This document shows positions 16,657 to 25,205 of a stretch of 64,000 nucleotides of DNA, in pieces. Position 1 is the stretch's first letter, and each line of letters begins with the position of its first letter. Both the position numbers and the translations under genes were made by a program. Origin of the DNA: Palsa-461 sp963768185 (lineage in GTDB: Bacteria; Actinomycetota; Acidimicrobiia; Acidimicrobiales; RAAP-2); the NCBI GenBank assembly GCA_963768185.1, contig CAVYGS010000005.1, positions 744,001 through 808,000 on the forward strand. The letters are read 5' to 3'. The notes under the pieces are model-generated. The model was not told the origin of the DNA and did no database searches. It saw nothing but the letters and a program-made list of their open reading frames with translations.

Positions 16657-17616
16657 ATGACGACCACCCACCCTGCCACCGCCCGCCCCCTGCGGAGCGA
16701 CGACTTCACCGGCCAGGGCCCCCACGCGGACCATCTCGCCCTCCTCGAGTCGCACGCGATCTTCGTGCTGCGGGAGGTCGCGGCCGAGTCAGAACGGCCG
16801 GTTCTCCTATTCAGCGGGGGCAAGGACTCGGCGGTGCTGCTCCACCTGGCGGTCAAGGCCTTCCGGCCCGGGAAGTTCCCCTTCCCGATCATGCACATCG
16901 ACACCGGGCACAACTTCGACGAGGTCATCGAATACCGCGACGCCCGGGTCACCGAGCTCGGCGAGCGCCTCATTGTCGCCAGCGTGGAGGAGTCCATCAC
17001 GCGGGGCCGAGTCCAGGATCCGGGCCCCGGCAAATCGCGCAACCGTCTCCAGGCCACCACCCTCCTCGACGCCATCGCCGAGCATCGCTTCGACGCGGCC
17101 ATCGGCGGGGCCCGGCGCGACGAGGACAAGGCGCGGGCCAAGGAGCGGGTCTTGAGCTTCCGCGACGCCTTCGGCCAGTGGGACCCCAAGCGCCAGCGGC
17201 CCGAGTTGTGGCAGCTCTACCAGGGCCGGGTGCTCCCCGGCGAACACGTGCGCGCCTTCCCGTTGTCGGACTGGACCGAGCTCGACATCTGGCAGTACAT
17301 CGAGCGCGAGGGTATCGAGCTCGCGCCGATCTACTTCGCCCACCGGCGCCCCGTGGTCCATCGCGACGGCATGCTGCTCGCGACCTGCAAGTGGGTCGTG
17401 CCCGAGCCCGGTGAGGCGGTCGAGGAGGCCACCATCCGGTTCCGCACCGTCGGGGACGCCACGTGCACCGGTGCAGTGCGCTCCGAGGCCACCACGCTGC
17501 GGGAGATCATCGCCGAGGTCGCGAGCGCCCGGACCTCCGAGCGCGGCGCCACGAGGGCCGACGACCGGTTCTCCGAGACGGCGATGGAAGACCGAAAGCG
17601 CGAGGGGTACTTCTAG
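16657..17616 (+). CDS. cysD: Sulfate adenylyltransferase subunit 2
   Basis: 319 residues. The ATP-pyrophosphatase loop SGGKDSAVLLHLAVKAF, then FPIMHIDTGHNFDEVIEYRD, IGGARRDEDKARAKER and FPLSDWTELDIWQYIEREGI are hallmark CysD blocks. With the GTPase CysN it makes adenylylsulfate from ATP and sulfate. The cysN start follows 3 bases after the stop, so the genes are one operon. Length is normal for the family. Confidence 0.96.
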   Translation: MTTTHPATARPLRSDDFTGQGPHADHLALLESHAIFVLREVAAESERPVLLFSGGKDSAVLLHLAVKAFRPGKFPFPIMHIDTGHNFDEVIEYRDARVTELGERLIVASVEESITRGRVQDPGPGKSRNRLQATTLLDAIAEHRFDAAIGGARRDEDKARAKERVLSFRDAFGQWDPKRQRPELWQLYQGRVLPGEHVRAFPLSDWTELDIWQYIEREGIELAPIYFAHRRPVVHRDGMLLATCKWVVPEPGEAVEEATIRFRTVGDATCTGAVRSEATTLREIIAEVASARTSERGATRADDRFSETAMEDRKREGYF

Positions 17617-17619
17617 GAG

Positions 17620-18951
17620 ATGGCGCCGGTGGAACCACCCGGCGCGTCCGTCACGACCGAGGCAACGGGAGTCGACCTGCTCCGGTTCGCCGCGATCGGC
17701 TCGGTGGACGACGGCAAGTCGACGCTGATCGGACGGCTGCTCTTCGACACCCGCCAGCTCTTCGATGACCAGCTGGAGGCCGTCTCGGTGGCCTCACGGC
17801 GCCGCGGCATCGGGGAGATGGACCTCTCGCTCGTCACCGACGGGCTCCGGGCCGAACGCGAGCAGGGCATCACGATCGATGTCGCCTACCGCTACGCGGC
17901 GACCCCGACGCGCAAATTCATCATCGCCGACTGCCCCGGGCACGTGCAGTACACGGCGAACATGGCGACCGGCGCCTCGACGGCGGACCTCGCGCTCGTC
18001 GTGGTGGATGTCACGAGCGGGCTGCGCGAGCAGACCCGCCGCCACACCTGCATCGCGGCGCTGCTCGGCGTCGACCAGCTGGTGGTCGTGGCCAACAAGA
18101 TGGACCTCGTCGACTGGGACCGCGCTGCGTACACGCATGTGGACGACGAGATGCACGCGCTCGCCCGCCGACTCTCGGTCCACTCCTGCACCGTCATCCC
18201 GATCTCGGCGCTGCACGGCGACAACGTGGTCGAGCACTCGTCGGCGGCCCCCTGGTACGACGGACCGACGGTGCTCGAGGCACTCGAGGCGGCGCCGGCG
18301 GGCGGCTGGTCGGCGATCCACGGCACGCACTTCGGCACCGGCGCTCGCCTGCCGGTCCAATGGGTGCTCCGCCACGAGGGCGGCCGCTCGTACGCGGGCA
18401 TCGTCGGCGGCGGCCCGCTCCGCCCCGGCGACGAGGTGCTGGTCCTGCCGGGCGGGTACAAGACCACGGTCACCTCGGTCAACACCTACGACGGCGCGCT
18501 CGACTTGGCACCCGTGGGCATGTCGGTGTCGGTCGAGCTCGACGACGACATCGACATCTCGCGCGGCGATCTCATCGCGTCGGCCGACGAGCCCCCGCTC
18601 GTCACGAGCGAGCTCGAGGCCACCGTGTGCTGGTTCGGCTCGGCACCGCTGCGTGCCGGCGATCGGCTGCGGGTCAAGCACACCACACGGGTCACCCCGG
18701 CCCGGGTCGACGCCGTGCTGTCACGCTTCGACGTGAACGACCTCGCCCTGGTCCCCGCCGACCAGCTGAAGGACAACGAGATCGGCGTGGTGCGCCTCGT
18801 GACCGGCGTCCCACTCGCCGTCGACCCCTATCGCACCAACCGGGTCACCGGCAGCTTCGTGTTGGTCGACGAGGCGACGAACGCGACCCTGGCCGCCTGC
18901 ATGGTCGGCTCCCCGCCGCTCGCGGAGACCCACATGCACCTCGTCCGCTGA
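17620..18951 (+). CDS. cysN: Sulfate adenylyltransferase subunit 1 (GTPase)
   Basis: 443 residues. The translation-factor GTPase motifs are GSVDDGKSTLIGRLL (G1), GITIDVAYRYAATPTRKFII with DCPGH (G2-G3) and NKMD (G4), followed by two beta-barrel domains. GTP hydrolysis drives APS synthesis by CysD. There is no fused APS kinase (CysC) domain, consistent with an APS-reducing pathway through the CysH encoded divergently. Confidence 0.96.
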   Translation: MAPVEPPGASVTTEATGVDLLRFAAIGSVDDGKSTLIGRLLFDTRQLFDDQLEAVSVASRRRGIGEMDLSLVTDGLRAEREQGITIDVAYRYAATPTRKFIIADCPGHVQYTANMATGASTADLALVVVDVTSGLREQTRRHTCIAALLGVDQLVVVANKMDLVDWDRAAYTHVDDEMHALARRLSVHSCTVIPISALHGDNVVEHSSAAPWYDGPTVLEALEAAPAGGWSAIHGTHFGTGARLPVQWVLRHEGGRSYAGIVGGGPLRPGDEVLVLPGGYKTTVTSVNTYDGALDLAPVGMSVSVELDDDIDISRGDLIASADEPPLVTSELEATVCWFGSAPLRAGDRLRVKHTTRVTPARVDAVLSRFDVNDLALVPADQLKDNEIGVVRLVTGVPLAVDPYRTNRVTGSFVLVDEATNATLAACMVGSPPLAETHMHLVR

Positions 18952-18956
18952 GCGCC

Positions 18957-19631
18957 GTGGCAGCGGCCCGCCCCTACCCGGTCGTCCTGCGCATCGAGGG
19001 TCGGCCCTGCCTCGTCGTCGGAGGCGGTCCGGTGGCGGCCCGCAAGGTGGCCGACCTCTACGCGTGCGGCGCGGAGGTCACCGTCGTCGCCCCCGCGGTC
19101 GACGACTCGATCGTCGCCCTTGCCCGCTCGGCGGAGCGGGCCGGCCGGTTGCTGCGCATCACCCGGCGCCCCTATCGCAACGGCGAGGCGTCCCGCTACC
19201 GCCTGGTGATCACCGCCACCGGGATCGCCGAAGTGGACCGGCGCGCTGCGGCGGACGCCGAGTCGGCCGGGATCTGGGTCAACAGCGCGGACGACGCCGA
19301 CCACTGCACGTTCTTCCTCCCCTCGGTGCACCGCCAGGGACCGGTGACCGTCTCGGTCTCCACCGGCGGCGCGAGTCCGGCGCTCGCGGCGTGGCTCCGG
19401 CGACGCATCGGCGCGGTCCTCGGCCCCCACCTGGGCACGTTGGCGGAGATGCTCGCTGCTGGCCGCTGCGAGCTGCGCGCCGCCGGCCGCCCGACGAATG
19501 CGGTGGACTGGACCGCCCTCTTGGATGGCGACCTTCCCAAGCTCGTGCGCGAAGGACGCCGCGACGAGGCCCAGCGCCTCATCGACGGGGCGGTGGCCCG
19601 GGCAACCGACGGCACGCGGCTCCCGGGCTGA
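18957..19631 (+). CDS. Precorrin-2 dehydrogenase / sirohydrochlorin ferrochelatase (siroheme synthase, short form)
   Basis: 224 residues from GTG 18957, 5 nt after cysN. A Rossmann motif LVVGGGPVAARKVADLYACG starts the protein, followed by VNSADDADHCTFFLPSVHR and VSVSTGGASPALAAWLRRRI, both characteristic of the CysG N-terminal/Met8p/SirC family. It oxidises precorrin-2 and may insert iron to give siroheme, the cofactor of the sulfite reductase encoded divergently. The uroporphyrinogen methyltransferase domain of full CysG is absent and must be encoded elsewhere. Confidence 0.9.
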   Translation: MAAARPYPVVLRIEGRPCLVVGGGPVAARKVADLYACGAEVTVVAPAVDDSIVALARSAERAGRLLRITRRPYRNGEASRYRLVITATGIAEVDRRAAADAESAGIWVNSADDADHCTFFLPSVHRQGPVTVSVSTGGASPALAAWLRRRIGAVLGPHLGTLAEMLAAGRCELRAAGRPTNAVDWTALLDGDLPKLVREGRRDEAQRLIDGAVARATDGTRLPG

Positions 19632-20138
19632 TCAGTGGGGCCGGGCGACCATGAGCACGGTCGCCACCACGAACACGAGCCCGACCGCACCCCCGAGGCC
19701 CGCCACCAGGCGACAATCCCGGGCGAGCACCCGTCGCCCGCCGGCCTGCCCCGGCCCGGCCAGGACCGCCTGGATCCGCCTCTCGGCCGGCCAGAGGACC
19801 GTCTCGGCCACCACGGCCGCGGTGCCCCACAGCGCCAGCCCGGCGATGACCCAGGGGTCGCCGGCCCGCAGCCGCCCGCTCGAGTCGGCCAAGAGGAGGA
19901 ACCCGAAGACCGGCACCCCGTAGAGCACCCGGCCGGCCCAGTTCACCCCGGGGGCGAAGTAGCGCCGAAGGGCGGGCGGAGCCGAGACCGGATCGACGCG
20001 GCCGAGCCGGGCTGCCTGCACCCCGCTCGTGACGAGCGCCCCGAAGCCGACGATTGCGCAGGTCACGTGCGCAATGAGGAGCAGGTCGAAACCGGCGTTG
20101 CTGGTGGAGGCGGCCAACACGACCGGGGTGAGAAACAC
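19632..20138 (-). CDS. DUF2269-like integral membrane protein
   Basis: 168 residues with four hydrophobic segments: DLLLIAHVTCAIVGFGALV, VNWAGRVLYGVPVFGFLLLA, VIAGLALWGTAAVVAETVLW and GAVGLVFVVATVLMVA. The spacing and the FAPGVNWAGR region resemble DUF2269 proteins. It is convergent with the siroheme gene, the two stop codons being directly adjacent. Function is unknown. Confidence 0.65.
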   Translation of the reverse strand: MFLTPVVLAASTSNAGFDLLLIAHVTCAIVGFGALVTSGVQAARLGRVDPVSAPPALRRYFAPGVNWAGRVLYGVPVFGFLLLADSSGRLRAGDPWVIAGLALWGTAAVVAETVLWPAERRIQAVLAGPGQAGGRRVLARDCRLVAGLGGAVGLVFVVATVLMVARPH

Positions 20139-20197
20139 GGCCCCATTGTCCCTTGCCGTCGCCGAACCACTCCCGCGCAGGCGGTACCGTAGGAGCC

Positions 20198-20257
20198 ATG
20201 AGGGAACGCCGGATGGCCACCGAAGGGGAACGGCCCACGACGCCTTCGTCGCGGTGA
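20198..20257 (+). other. Short leader frame overlapping the galT start
   Basis: An ATG with a good ribosome binding site (aggagcc) opens a 19-codon frame ending at a TGA that overlaps the GTG assigned to galT (GTGA at 20254). Either this is a translationally coupled leader peptide, or it is the true galT N-terminus separated by one missing G in cgg(g)tg. Adding one base would fuse it to VNELRLDPLSGRWV. The second reading fits the other G/C-run deletions in this window. Confidence 0.4.
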
Positions 20258-21246
20258 ACGAGCTCCGCCTGGACCCCCTCTCGGGGCGCTGGGTCGCCGT
20301 CAGTGCCGGCCGGGCCGAACGACCCCACGCCTTCTACCTGACCCGCTCGTCGGTGATCGAGCTCGACGAGCGCCCGTGCCCGTTCTGCCCGGGCCACGAA
20401 GAGGCGAGCCCGCCCGCCCTCGAGACCTACGGTCCCGCCGGGAACTGGCTGGTCAGGGTGGTCCCGAACCTGTACCCGGCCTTCGAGGGCGACCAGCCCT
20501 TCGTGGTGGAGAACCGCGGGCCGGTCTTCACCCAGGCCACCGCCGGGGGCATCCACGAGATCCTGATCTTGTCCCCCGAGCACGAGACCTCGTGGGCCGA
20601 GCTCTCCGACGACCAGACCAGCCTGGTCATGGCGGCGCTCCGGGACCGGATCGAGGAGCACTCCCAGGAGTCGTACCTGCGCTACAGCCAGGCCATCGTG
20701 AACTGCGGCCGGGAGGCCGGCGCCTCGCTCGAGCACCCGCACGGCCAGCTGCTCGGGATGTCCTTCGTGCCCCGGGAGCTCTCCGAGGAGGTGGCCCGCT
20801 TCGCCAAGTTCGCCGGCGGGTGCCTGCTCTGCACCACGATCGACGCCGAGGAGAACGCGGCGATCCGCGTCGTCTACGCCGACGAGAAGACGGTCGTGGT
20901 GTGCCCGTTCTGGAGCGCGGTCCCCTACGAGATGCTCGTCATGCCCCGCGCCCACACGCCGCACCTTTACCGCAGTCCCACCGAGGACCTGATCTCGGTC
21001 GGCAAAAGCCTGCGCGACTGCCTGAAGCACCTGCGCGAGAAGGTCGGCGACGTCGCCTACAACATCGTGTTCCACTCGGCCCCCTACCGCGTCAACGAGC
21101 CGTACCACTGGCACGTGCACGTGTGGCCAAAGGTGACGACGCGCGCCGGCTTCGAGCTCGGCACGGGCGTCGCGATCAACATCGTGGCGCCCGAGGCGGC
21201 GGCCGAGGAGCTCGGCATCGCCGTCCCCTTGACAGCCGCCCGCTAA
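20254..21246 (+). CDS. galT: Galactose-1-phosphate uridylyltransferase
   Basis: 330 residues from GTG 20254. The N-terminal LRLDPLSGRWVAVSAGRAER, the zinc-type motif CPFCPGHE, NLYPAF and the catalytic HIT-like HPHGQ (in SLEHPHGQLLG) identify GalT, which exchanges UMP between UDP-glucose and galactose-1-phosphate through a uridylyl-histidine. The C-terminal PYHWHVHVWPK is also typical. No galK or galE is adjacent, so it may serve nucleotide-sugar balance. See the leader entry for start uncertainty. Confidence 0.9.
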   Translation: MNELRLDPLSGRWVAVSAGRAERPHAFYLTRSSVIELDERPCPFCPGHEEASPPALETYGPAGNWLVRVVPNLYPAFEGDQPFVVENRGPVFTQATAGGIHEILILSPEHETSWAELSDDQTSLVMAALRDRIEEHSQESYLRYSQAIVNCGREAGASLEHPHGQLLGMSFVPRELSEEVARFAKFAGGCLLCTTIDAEENAAIRVVYADEKTVVVCPFWSAVPYEMLVMPRAHTPHLYRSPTEDLISVGKSLRDCLKHLREKVGDVAYNIVFHSAPYRVNEPYHWHVHVWPKVTTRAGFELGTGVAINIVAPEAAAEELGIAVPLTAAR

Positions 21247-21262
21247 AGAGGGCGTTCCCGCC

Positions 21263-22309
21263 TCAGCCGAGGAAGGGCGCCGCGACCTCGAGCAGGCCGC
21301 GGTCGACCGTCTTGGGGTTGCCGACGGCGTCCTTCAGGGGCACCCGCACGATGGCCCCGGCCTGCAGCGCCACCATCACGCCGAAGTCGCCGTCGTGGAC
21401 CGCCTCGACCGCTGCGACACCGAAGCGGGTGGCGAGCACACGATCGAACGCGGTGGGTGGCCCGCCCCGTTGGATGTGGCCCAGCGTGGTCGAGCGCGCC
21501 TCGTAGCCGGTGCGCCGCGCGAGCTCGCCGGCCAGCCAGTCGCCGATGCCGCCCAACCGGGCATGGCCGAACGCGTCGGCCGACGCGTCCCAGCGCGCCG
21601 AGGTGGCCGACTCGGCGAGTCCGCTGTCCGCCGGGAGCGCACCCTCGGCCACGACGACGATCGAGAAGAACTGGCCGCGCTCGTGGCGGGCCGTGAGCTT
21701 GGCGCAGACCGCTTCGAGGTCGAAGGGGACCTCGGGCACGAGGATCTCGGCCGCGCCGCCGGCGATGCCGGCCGCCGTCGCGATCCACCCGGTGTTGCGC
21801 CCCATGACCTCGCAGACGATCACCCGGTGGTGCGACTCGGCCGTCGTGCCCAGCCGGTCGATCGCCTCGGTGGCGGTCTGGACCGCAGTTTGGAAGCCGA
21901 AGGTGACCTCGGTCCCGGACAGGTCGTTGTCGATGGTCTTGGGCACCCCGACCACCGACACCCCCATCGACCCCAGCTGATTGGCGACGCCCAAGGTGTC
22001 GTCCCCGCCGATCGCCACCACCGCGTCGACCCCGGCCGACGCCAGGTGCGCGATGACCAGCTCGGGGCCCCGCTCCTCGGCGAACGGGTTGGTGCGGGAG
22101 GTCCCGAGCACGGTCCCGCCCAGGGCGAGCAGGCCGGCCGAGTCCACCGGGTCGAGCGGGCGGGCCCGCTCCTCCAGCACCCCCCGCCACCCGTCGAGGT
22201 AGCCGATCGTCTCGTAGCCATAGCGGACCTGGCCGGCGATCACGACCGCCCGGATCACCGCGTTGAGCCCGGGGCAGTCGCCCCCACCGGTCAGGATCCC
22301 CACTCGCAC
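21263..22309 (-). CDS. 6-phosphofructokinase, probably pyrophosphate-dependent
   Basis: 348 residues from GTG 22309. GILTGGGDCPGLNAVIRAVV, AIGGDDTLGVAN, VPKTIDNDLSGTE, MGRNTGWIA and RGGPPTAFDR are group A PFK blocks. The phosphoryl-donor signature residues are Asp in GGDDT (ATP enzymes have Gly there) and Lys in PKTIDND; together these mark PPi-dependent enzymes such as that of Amycolatopsis methanolica. The reaction, fructose-6-phosphate to fructose-1,6-bisphosphate, would then be reversible. The upstream region is bounded by the IS110 element. Confidence 0.88.
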   Translation of the reverse strand: MRVGILTGGGDCPGLNAVIRAVVIAGQVRYGYETIGYLDGWRGVLEERARPLDPVDSAGLLALGGTVLGTSRTNPFAEERGPELVIAHLASAGVDAVVAIGGDDTLGVANQLGSMGVSVVGVPKTIDNDLSGTEVTFGFQTAVQTATEAIDRLGTTAESHHRVIVCEVMGRNTGWIATAAGIAGGAAEILVPEVPFDLEAVCAKLTARHERGQFFSIVVVAEGALPADSGLAESATSARWDASADAFGHARLGGIGDWLAGELARRTGYEARSTTLGHIQRGGPPTAFDRVLATRFGVAAVEAVHDGDFGVMVALQAGAIVRVPLKDAVGNPKTVDRGLLEVAAPFLG

Positions 22310-22488
22310 CGGGTCAGTGTTCCACGGGGCCGGGGCGGGCAAACGGCCGACTCGGTGGCTCAGCCATGAGTCCTCACGGCTGCGGTGGCCTGCCAGGGCT
22401 CGGGTGCAAAGCTCGGGTTCTGGTAGGAACGCTGGTGCGAAAATCACCATGTAGGTAGTGCACACGCTTGGGCGCGCGGGGTGGGGTG

Positions 22489-22504
22489 CGGGGCGGAGCC
22501 CCGC
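22489..22504. repeat. GC-rich hairpin at the right side of the IS110 element
   Basis: gcggg-gcggag-cccgc can form a 5-bp GC stem. It lies 24 bp beyond the transposase stop, in the expected right-end region of the IS. No T-run follows, so it is more likely an IS end structure or chance than a terminator. Confidence 0.25.
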
Positions 22505-22527
22505 TCGAGACGGAGTCCCGAGGCATG

Positions 22528-23853
22528 TCAGGCAGCAGGGCTCAGCGTGACTGCGTGGCCGAGAGCGGCGAGCTGTCGAACGAGTTGGCGCGTGCGGCGC
22601 TCTTTGTCGACCTTCTTCTCGTAGAAGTCGGAGCCGAGGTCAACGAACCGGGTGGAAGGGTCGGCGAGGAGGTGCCAGATGATGATCAAGATGGAGCGCT
22701 CGACGGCGACGAGCGCCTTCATCTTGCCCCGCCTTCGTGCGATCCGCCGGTAGCGCTCGCCCAAGAAGGTGTCGGTCTTGGCTGCCGCGGTCGCTGCCTC
22801 GCCGAGCGCGCGCTTCAGGTAGGGATTGCCCTTGCCGGTCCCTTTGGTATGGCTCCTCGGGCCGGACTGGACGGTGCGCGGTGCGGTCTTGGCCCAGGAC
22901 ACGAGATGGCCGGCCGTCGGGAACTGAGTCATGTCGAGGCCGAGCTCGGCAACGATCACCTGTGCGCAACGAAGCCCGATCCCTGGGACCTCGTCGAGGC
23001 GTTCCAAGACGCCCACTCGGGTGCCGGTGATCTCGCCGGTCTCGGGGTCAGCTGTAGGCCGGTCGTCGGCCAGCGCGTCCACGAGGGCCTCGACGCGCCG
23101 AGTCAGCTGGTCGATCTGGGCGCTCAGGGAGTCGATCTGGTCGAGCAGCATCCGGGCAAGCTCGGCGTGATGGGCGTCGAACCTGCCGTTCAGGGCGTGG
23201 CGCAACGCCGCGGTCTTCTTGCGCATCTTGCCGAGGGCGAGATCCGCGAGGACCTCGGGATCGCGCTCTCCTTCGATGAGGGCTTCGAGCATCGCCCGGC
23301 CCGACTTGCCGAAGATGTCGGTCGCGACCGTCGAGAGCTTGATCAGTGCGTCTTCCAGGAGCTTCTCCAGGCGGTTCTTGTAACGTGATCGGTCCTCGAC
23401 GAGCTCGGCCCGGAGCCGGGTGTAGTTCCGCAGCTCACGGATCTCCTTCGGCGGAACGAACGATGGCCGGAGCATGCCGCGCTCGTTCAGCTTGGCCAGC
23501 CAGATCGCGTCCAGCTTGTCGGTCTTGGGACGTCCGGGGACGTTCTTCACGTCCCTGGCGTTCACGAGCCACACGTTGAGGCCTCTCGCCTCCAAGAGGT
23601 AGAGGAACGGTCGCCAGTAGTCCGAGGTGGCTTCGAGCACCACGCGCTCGATCCGAAGCTCGGCCAGCTCGTCGGCGAGGGCCATGATGGCCGTGGTCGT
23701 CGAGGCGACGTCCCAGACCTTCGTGACCTTGTGCTCTGCTCCTGGGATGCGCACGCACACTTTCGCGGAAGCCTTCGCGACGTCGATCGCACCGGCGCGT
23801 TCCAGCACCTCCTCCGTCTCGTCTGCGTCGATCTGTTCGACGTCGTGGCCCAC
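22528..23853 (-). CDS. IS110-family transposase (DEDD/RuvC-like)
   Basis: 441 residues from GTG 23853 with a strong ribosome binding site (ggaaggagggg). The N-terminal DEDD_Tnp_IS110 domain shows AIDVAKASAKVCVRIP, VLEATSDYWRPFLYLLEARG and RPKTDKLDAIWLAKL. A helical region follows, and then the C-terminal transposase_20 domain with EVPGIGLRCAQVIVAELG, HLVSWAKTAPRT and GKGNPYLKRALGEAA, including the conserved serine region near the end. The gene appears intact. IS110 recombinases act with a bridge RNA made from the element's own non-coding end. Confidence 0.95.
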   Translation of the reverse strand: MGHDVEQIDADETEEVLERAGAIDVAKASAKVCVRIPGAEHKVTKVWDVASTTTAIMALADELAELRIERVVLEATSDYWRPFLYLLEARGLNVWLVNARDVKNVPGRPKTDKLDAIWLAKLNERGMLRPSFVPPKEIRELRNYTRLRAELVEDRSRYKNRLEKLLEDALIKLSTVATDIFGKSGRAMLEALIEGERDPEVLADLALGKMRKKTAALRHALNGRFDAHHAELARMLLDQIDSLSAQIDQLTRRVEALVDALADDRPTADPETGEITGTRVGVLERLDEVPGIGLRCAQVIVAELGLDMTQFPTAGHLVSWAKTAPRTVQSGPRSHTKGTGKGNPYLKRALGEAATAAAKTDTFLGERYRRIARRRGKMKALVAVERSILIIIWHLLADPSTRFVDLGSDFYEKKVDKERRTRQLVRQLAALGHAVTLSPAA

Positions 23854-24010
23854 GGCCCCTCCTTCCGTCTCATCGGTTGCGGTGGGCAGCCCGGGGGCCT
23901 CGGTCGATAAACCGAAATTCTGGTGCTCGTCCTCGTGGGAACAGTGCGCGACCCTTCACGGTCGGGCCCCGGCGCCAGACTCAGGTACGGTCTCGTGACC
24001 AAGGATGCGT
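23854..24010 (-). ncRNA. Candidate IS110 bridge (seek) RNA region
   Basis: In IS110-group elements the non-coding DNA 5' of the transposase is transcribed into a bridge RNA that pairs with donor and target. Here that region is unusually long for a simple leader and can form hairpins: CGACC-loop-GGTCG (23949-23964) and CGGT-CGATAA-ACCG (23901-23914), plus the GC-rich segment 23971-23980. The position fits; the RNA's exact ends and guide loops are not determined. Confidence 0.45.
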
Positions 24011-24070
24011 CGACGTCGACGGGCGTGCCCGGTACCATTTTCATGCCTGCAGGGCGCCCTGGCCAGGGGC

Positions 24071-25072
24071 ATGGGGACTCAGGTGAGGATCCTGGTGACC
24101 GGGAGCTCGGGCCACCTTGGCGAAGCGCTGGTGCGCGAGCTGAGTTCCCAGGGTCATGACGTCGTTGGCCTCGACGTGGTGGAGTCTCCGTCCACCACAC
24201 TGGTGGGGTCGATCACTGACCGGGATCTGGCCACGGCCGCAGTGAGCAGCGCGCACGCCGTGATCCATGCGGCCACGCTTCACAAGCCGCATCTCGCAAC
24301 CCACAGCACCCAGGCGTTCATCGATACCAACGTCTCGGGTACAGCTGTCCTGCTCGACGAAGCTGCCAAGGCGGGCGTTGTCGGCTTCGTGTTCGCCAGC
24401 ACCACCAGCGCGTTCGGACGTGCCTTGACACCACAGGAATGTCAACCGGCGGCATGGATCACCGAGGACGTCGCTCCGGTGGCCAGGAACATCTATGGCG
24501 TGACGAAGGTGGCGGCCGAGGATCTCTGCCAGCTTGCCCAACAGGACCGGCGCCTCGCATGCGTTGTGCTGCGCATCGCGCGGTTCTTCCCCGAGGACGA
24601 CGACAACGACGAGATTCGATCGAGGTTCACTTCCGAGAACGCCAAGGTGAACGAACTTCTCTACCGGCGAGTCGACCTCGCCGATGCCGTGACCGCCTGC
24701 CGGCTGGCAGCTGAGCACGCCGACCGGATCGGCTTCGGTCGCTACATCATCGCTGCCACAACGCCGTTCCTCCCGAGCGACTTGCCCGGGCTCCGGGTGG
24801 ACGCACCGGCCGTGGTCAGACGGCTCTATCCCGACTACGAGGCCCTCTATGCCTCCCGCGGCTGGCGGATGTTCCCCCGTCTTGACCGCGTCTATGTCAA
24901 CACGCGGGCAAGGCAGGCGCTGGGGTGGGAACCCAAACACGACTTTGCATGGGCGCTCGATCGCCTCCGCTCAGGTGAGGACACCAGAAGCACCCTGGCT
25001 GTTGAGATAGGGGCGAAGGGCTACCACTCGGAGCCGACCGGCGTCTACACGACCGGCGCGACGTCCCTCTGA
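24071..25072 (+). CDS. NAD-dependent epimerase/dehydratase family protein (extended SDR)
   Basis: 333 residues from ATG 24071. The nucleotide-binding motif is VRILVTGSSGHLGEALVREL, then VIHAATLHKP, FVFASTTSAFG and the catalytic YGVTK (YxxxK), with the usual serine/threonine upstream. C-terminal ARQALGWEPKHDF is typical of sugar-nucleotide epimerase relatives. The substrate is not identifiable. The IS110 element sits directly upstream, so its native promoter may have been displaced. GTG 24083 is an alternative start. Confidence 0.82.
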   Translation: MGTQVRILVTGSSGHLGEALVRELSSQGHDVVGLDVVESPSTTLVGSITDRDLATAAVSSAHAVIHAATLHKPHLATHSTQAFIDTNVSGTAVLLDEAAKAGVVGFVFASTTSAFGRALTPQECQPAAWITEDVAPVARNIYGVTKVAAEDLCQLAQQDRRLACVVLRIARFFPEDDDNDEIRSRFTSENAKVNELLYRRVDLADAVTACRLAAEHADRIGFGRYIIAATTPFLPSDLPGLRVDAPAVVRRLYPDYEALYASRGWRMFPRLDRVYVNTRARQALGWEPKHDFAWALDRLRSGEDTRSTLAVEIGAKGYHSEPTGVYTTGATSL

Positions 25073-25205
25073 CCGCCACGCGCGAGCGAGGCTGCGCACG
25101 AGCGAGCAGAAAGCACGCGCTGGCCACTCAATCCACAAGGTGGGGCCCCACGAGGGGGTTGTGGCCGAGCTCCGCTTCCATCCGGTGGACGGAGCCTGCA
25201 CCGAC

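Larger units (their letters stand above)
22465..24060 (-). mobile_element. IS110-family insertion sequence (boundaries approximate)
   Basis: The element consists of the transposase at 22528-23853, a short right flank and a long non-coding left flank of about 200 bp. IS110 elements have no inverted repeats and little or no target duplication, so the exact ends cannot be fixed by eye. Limits are set by the pfk upstream region on one side and the epimerase start on the other. Confidence 0.6.

Noticed and set aside
22489..22504. Terminator for the IS110 transposase
   Set aside because: Only a 5-bp stem without a T-run; kept as a weak structural repeat only.
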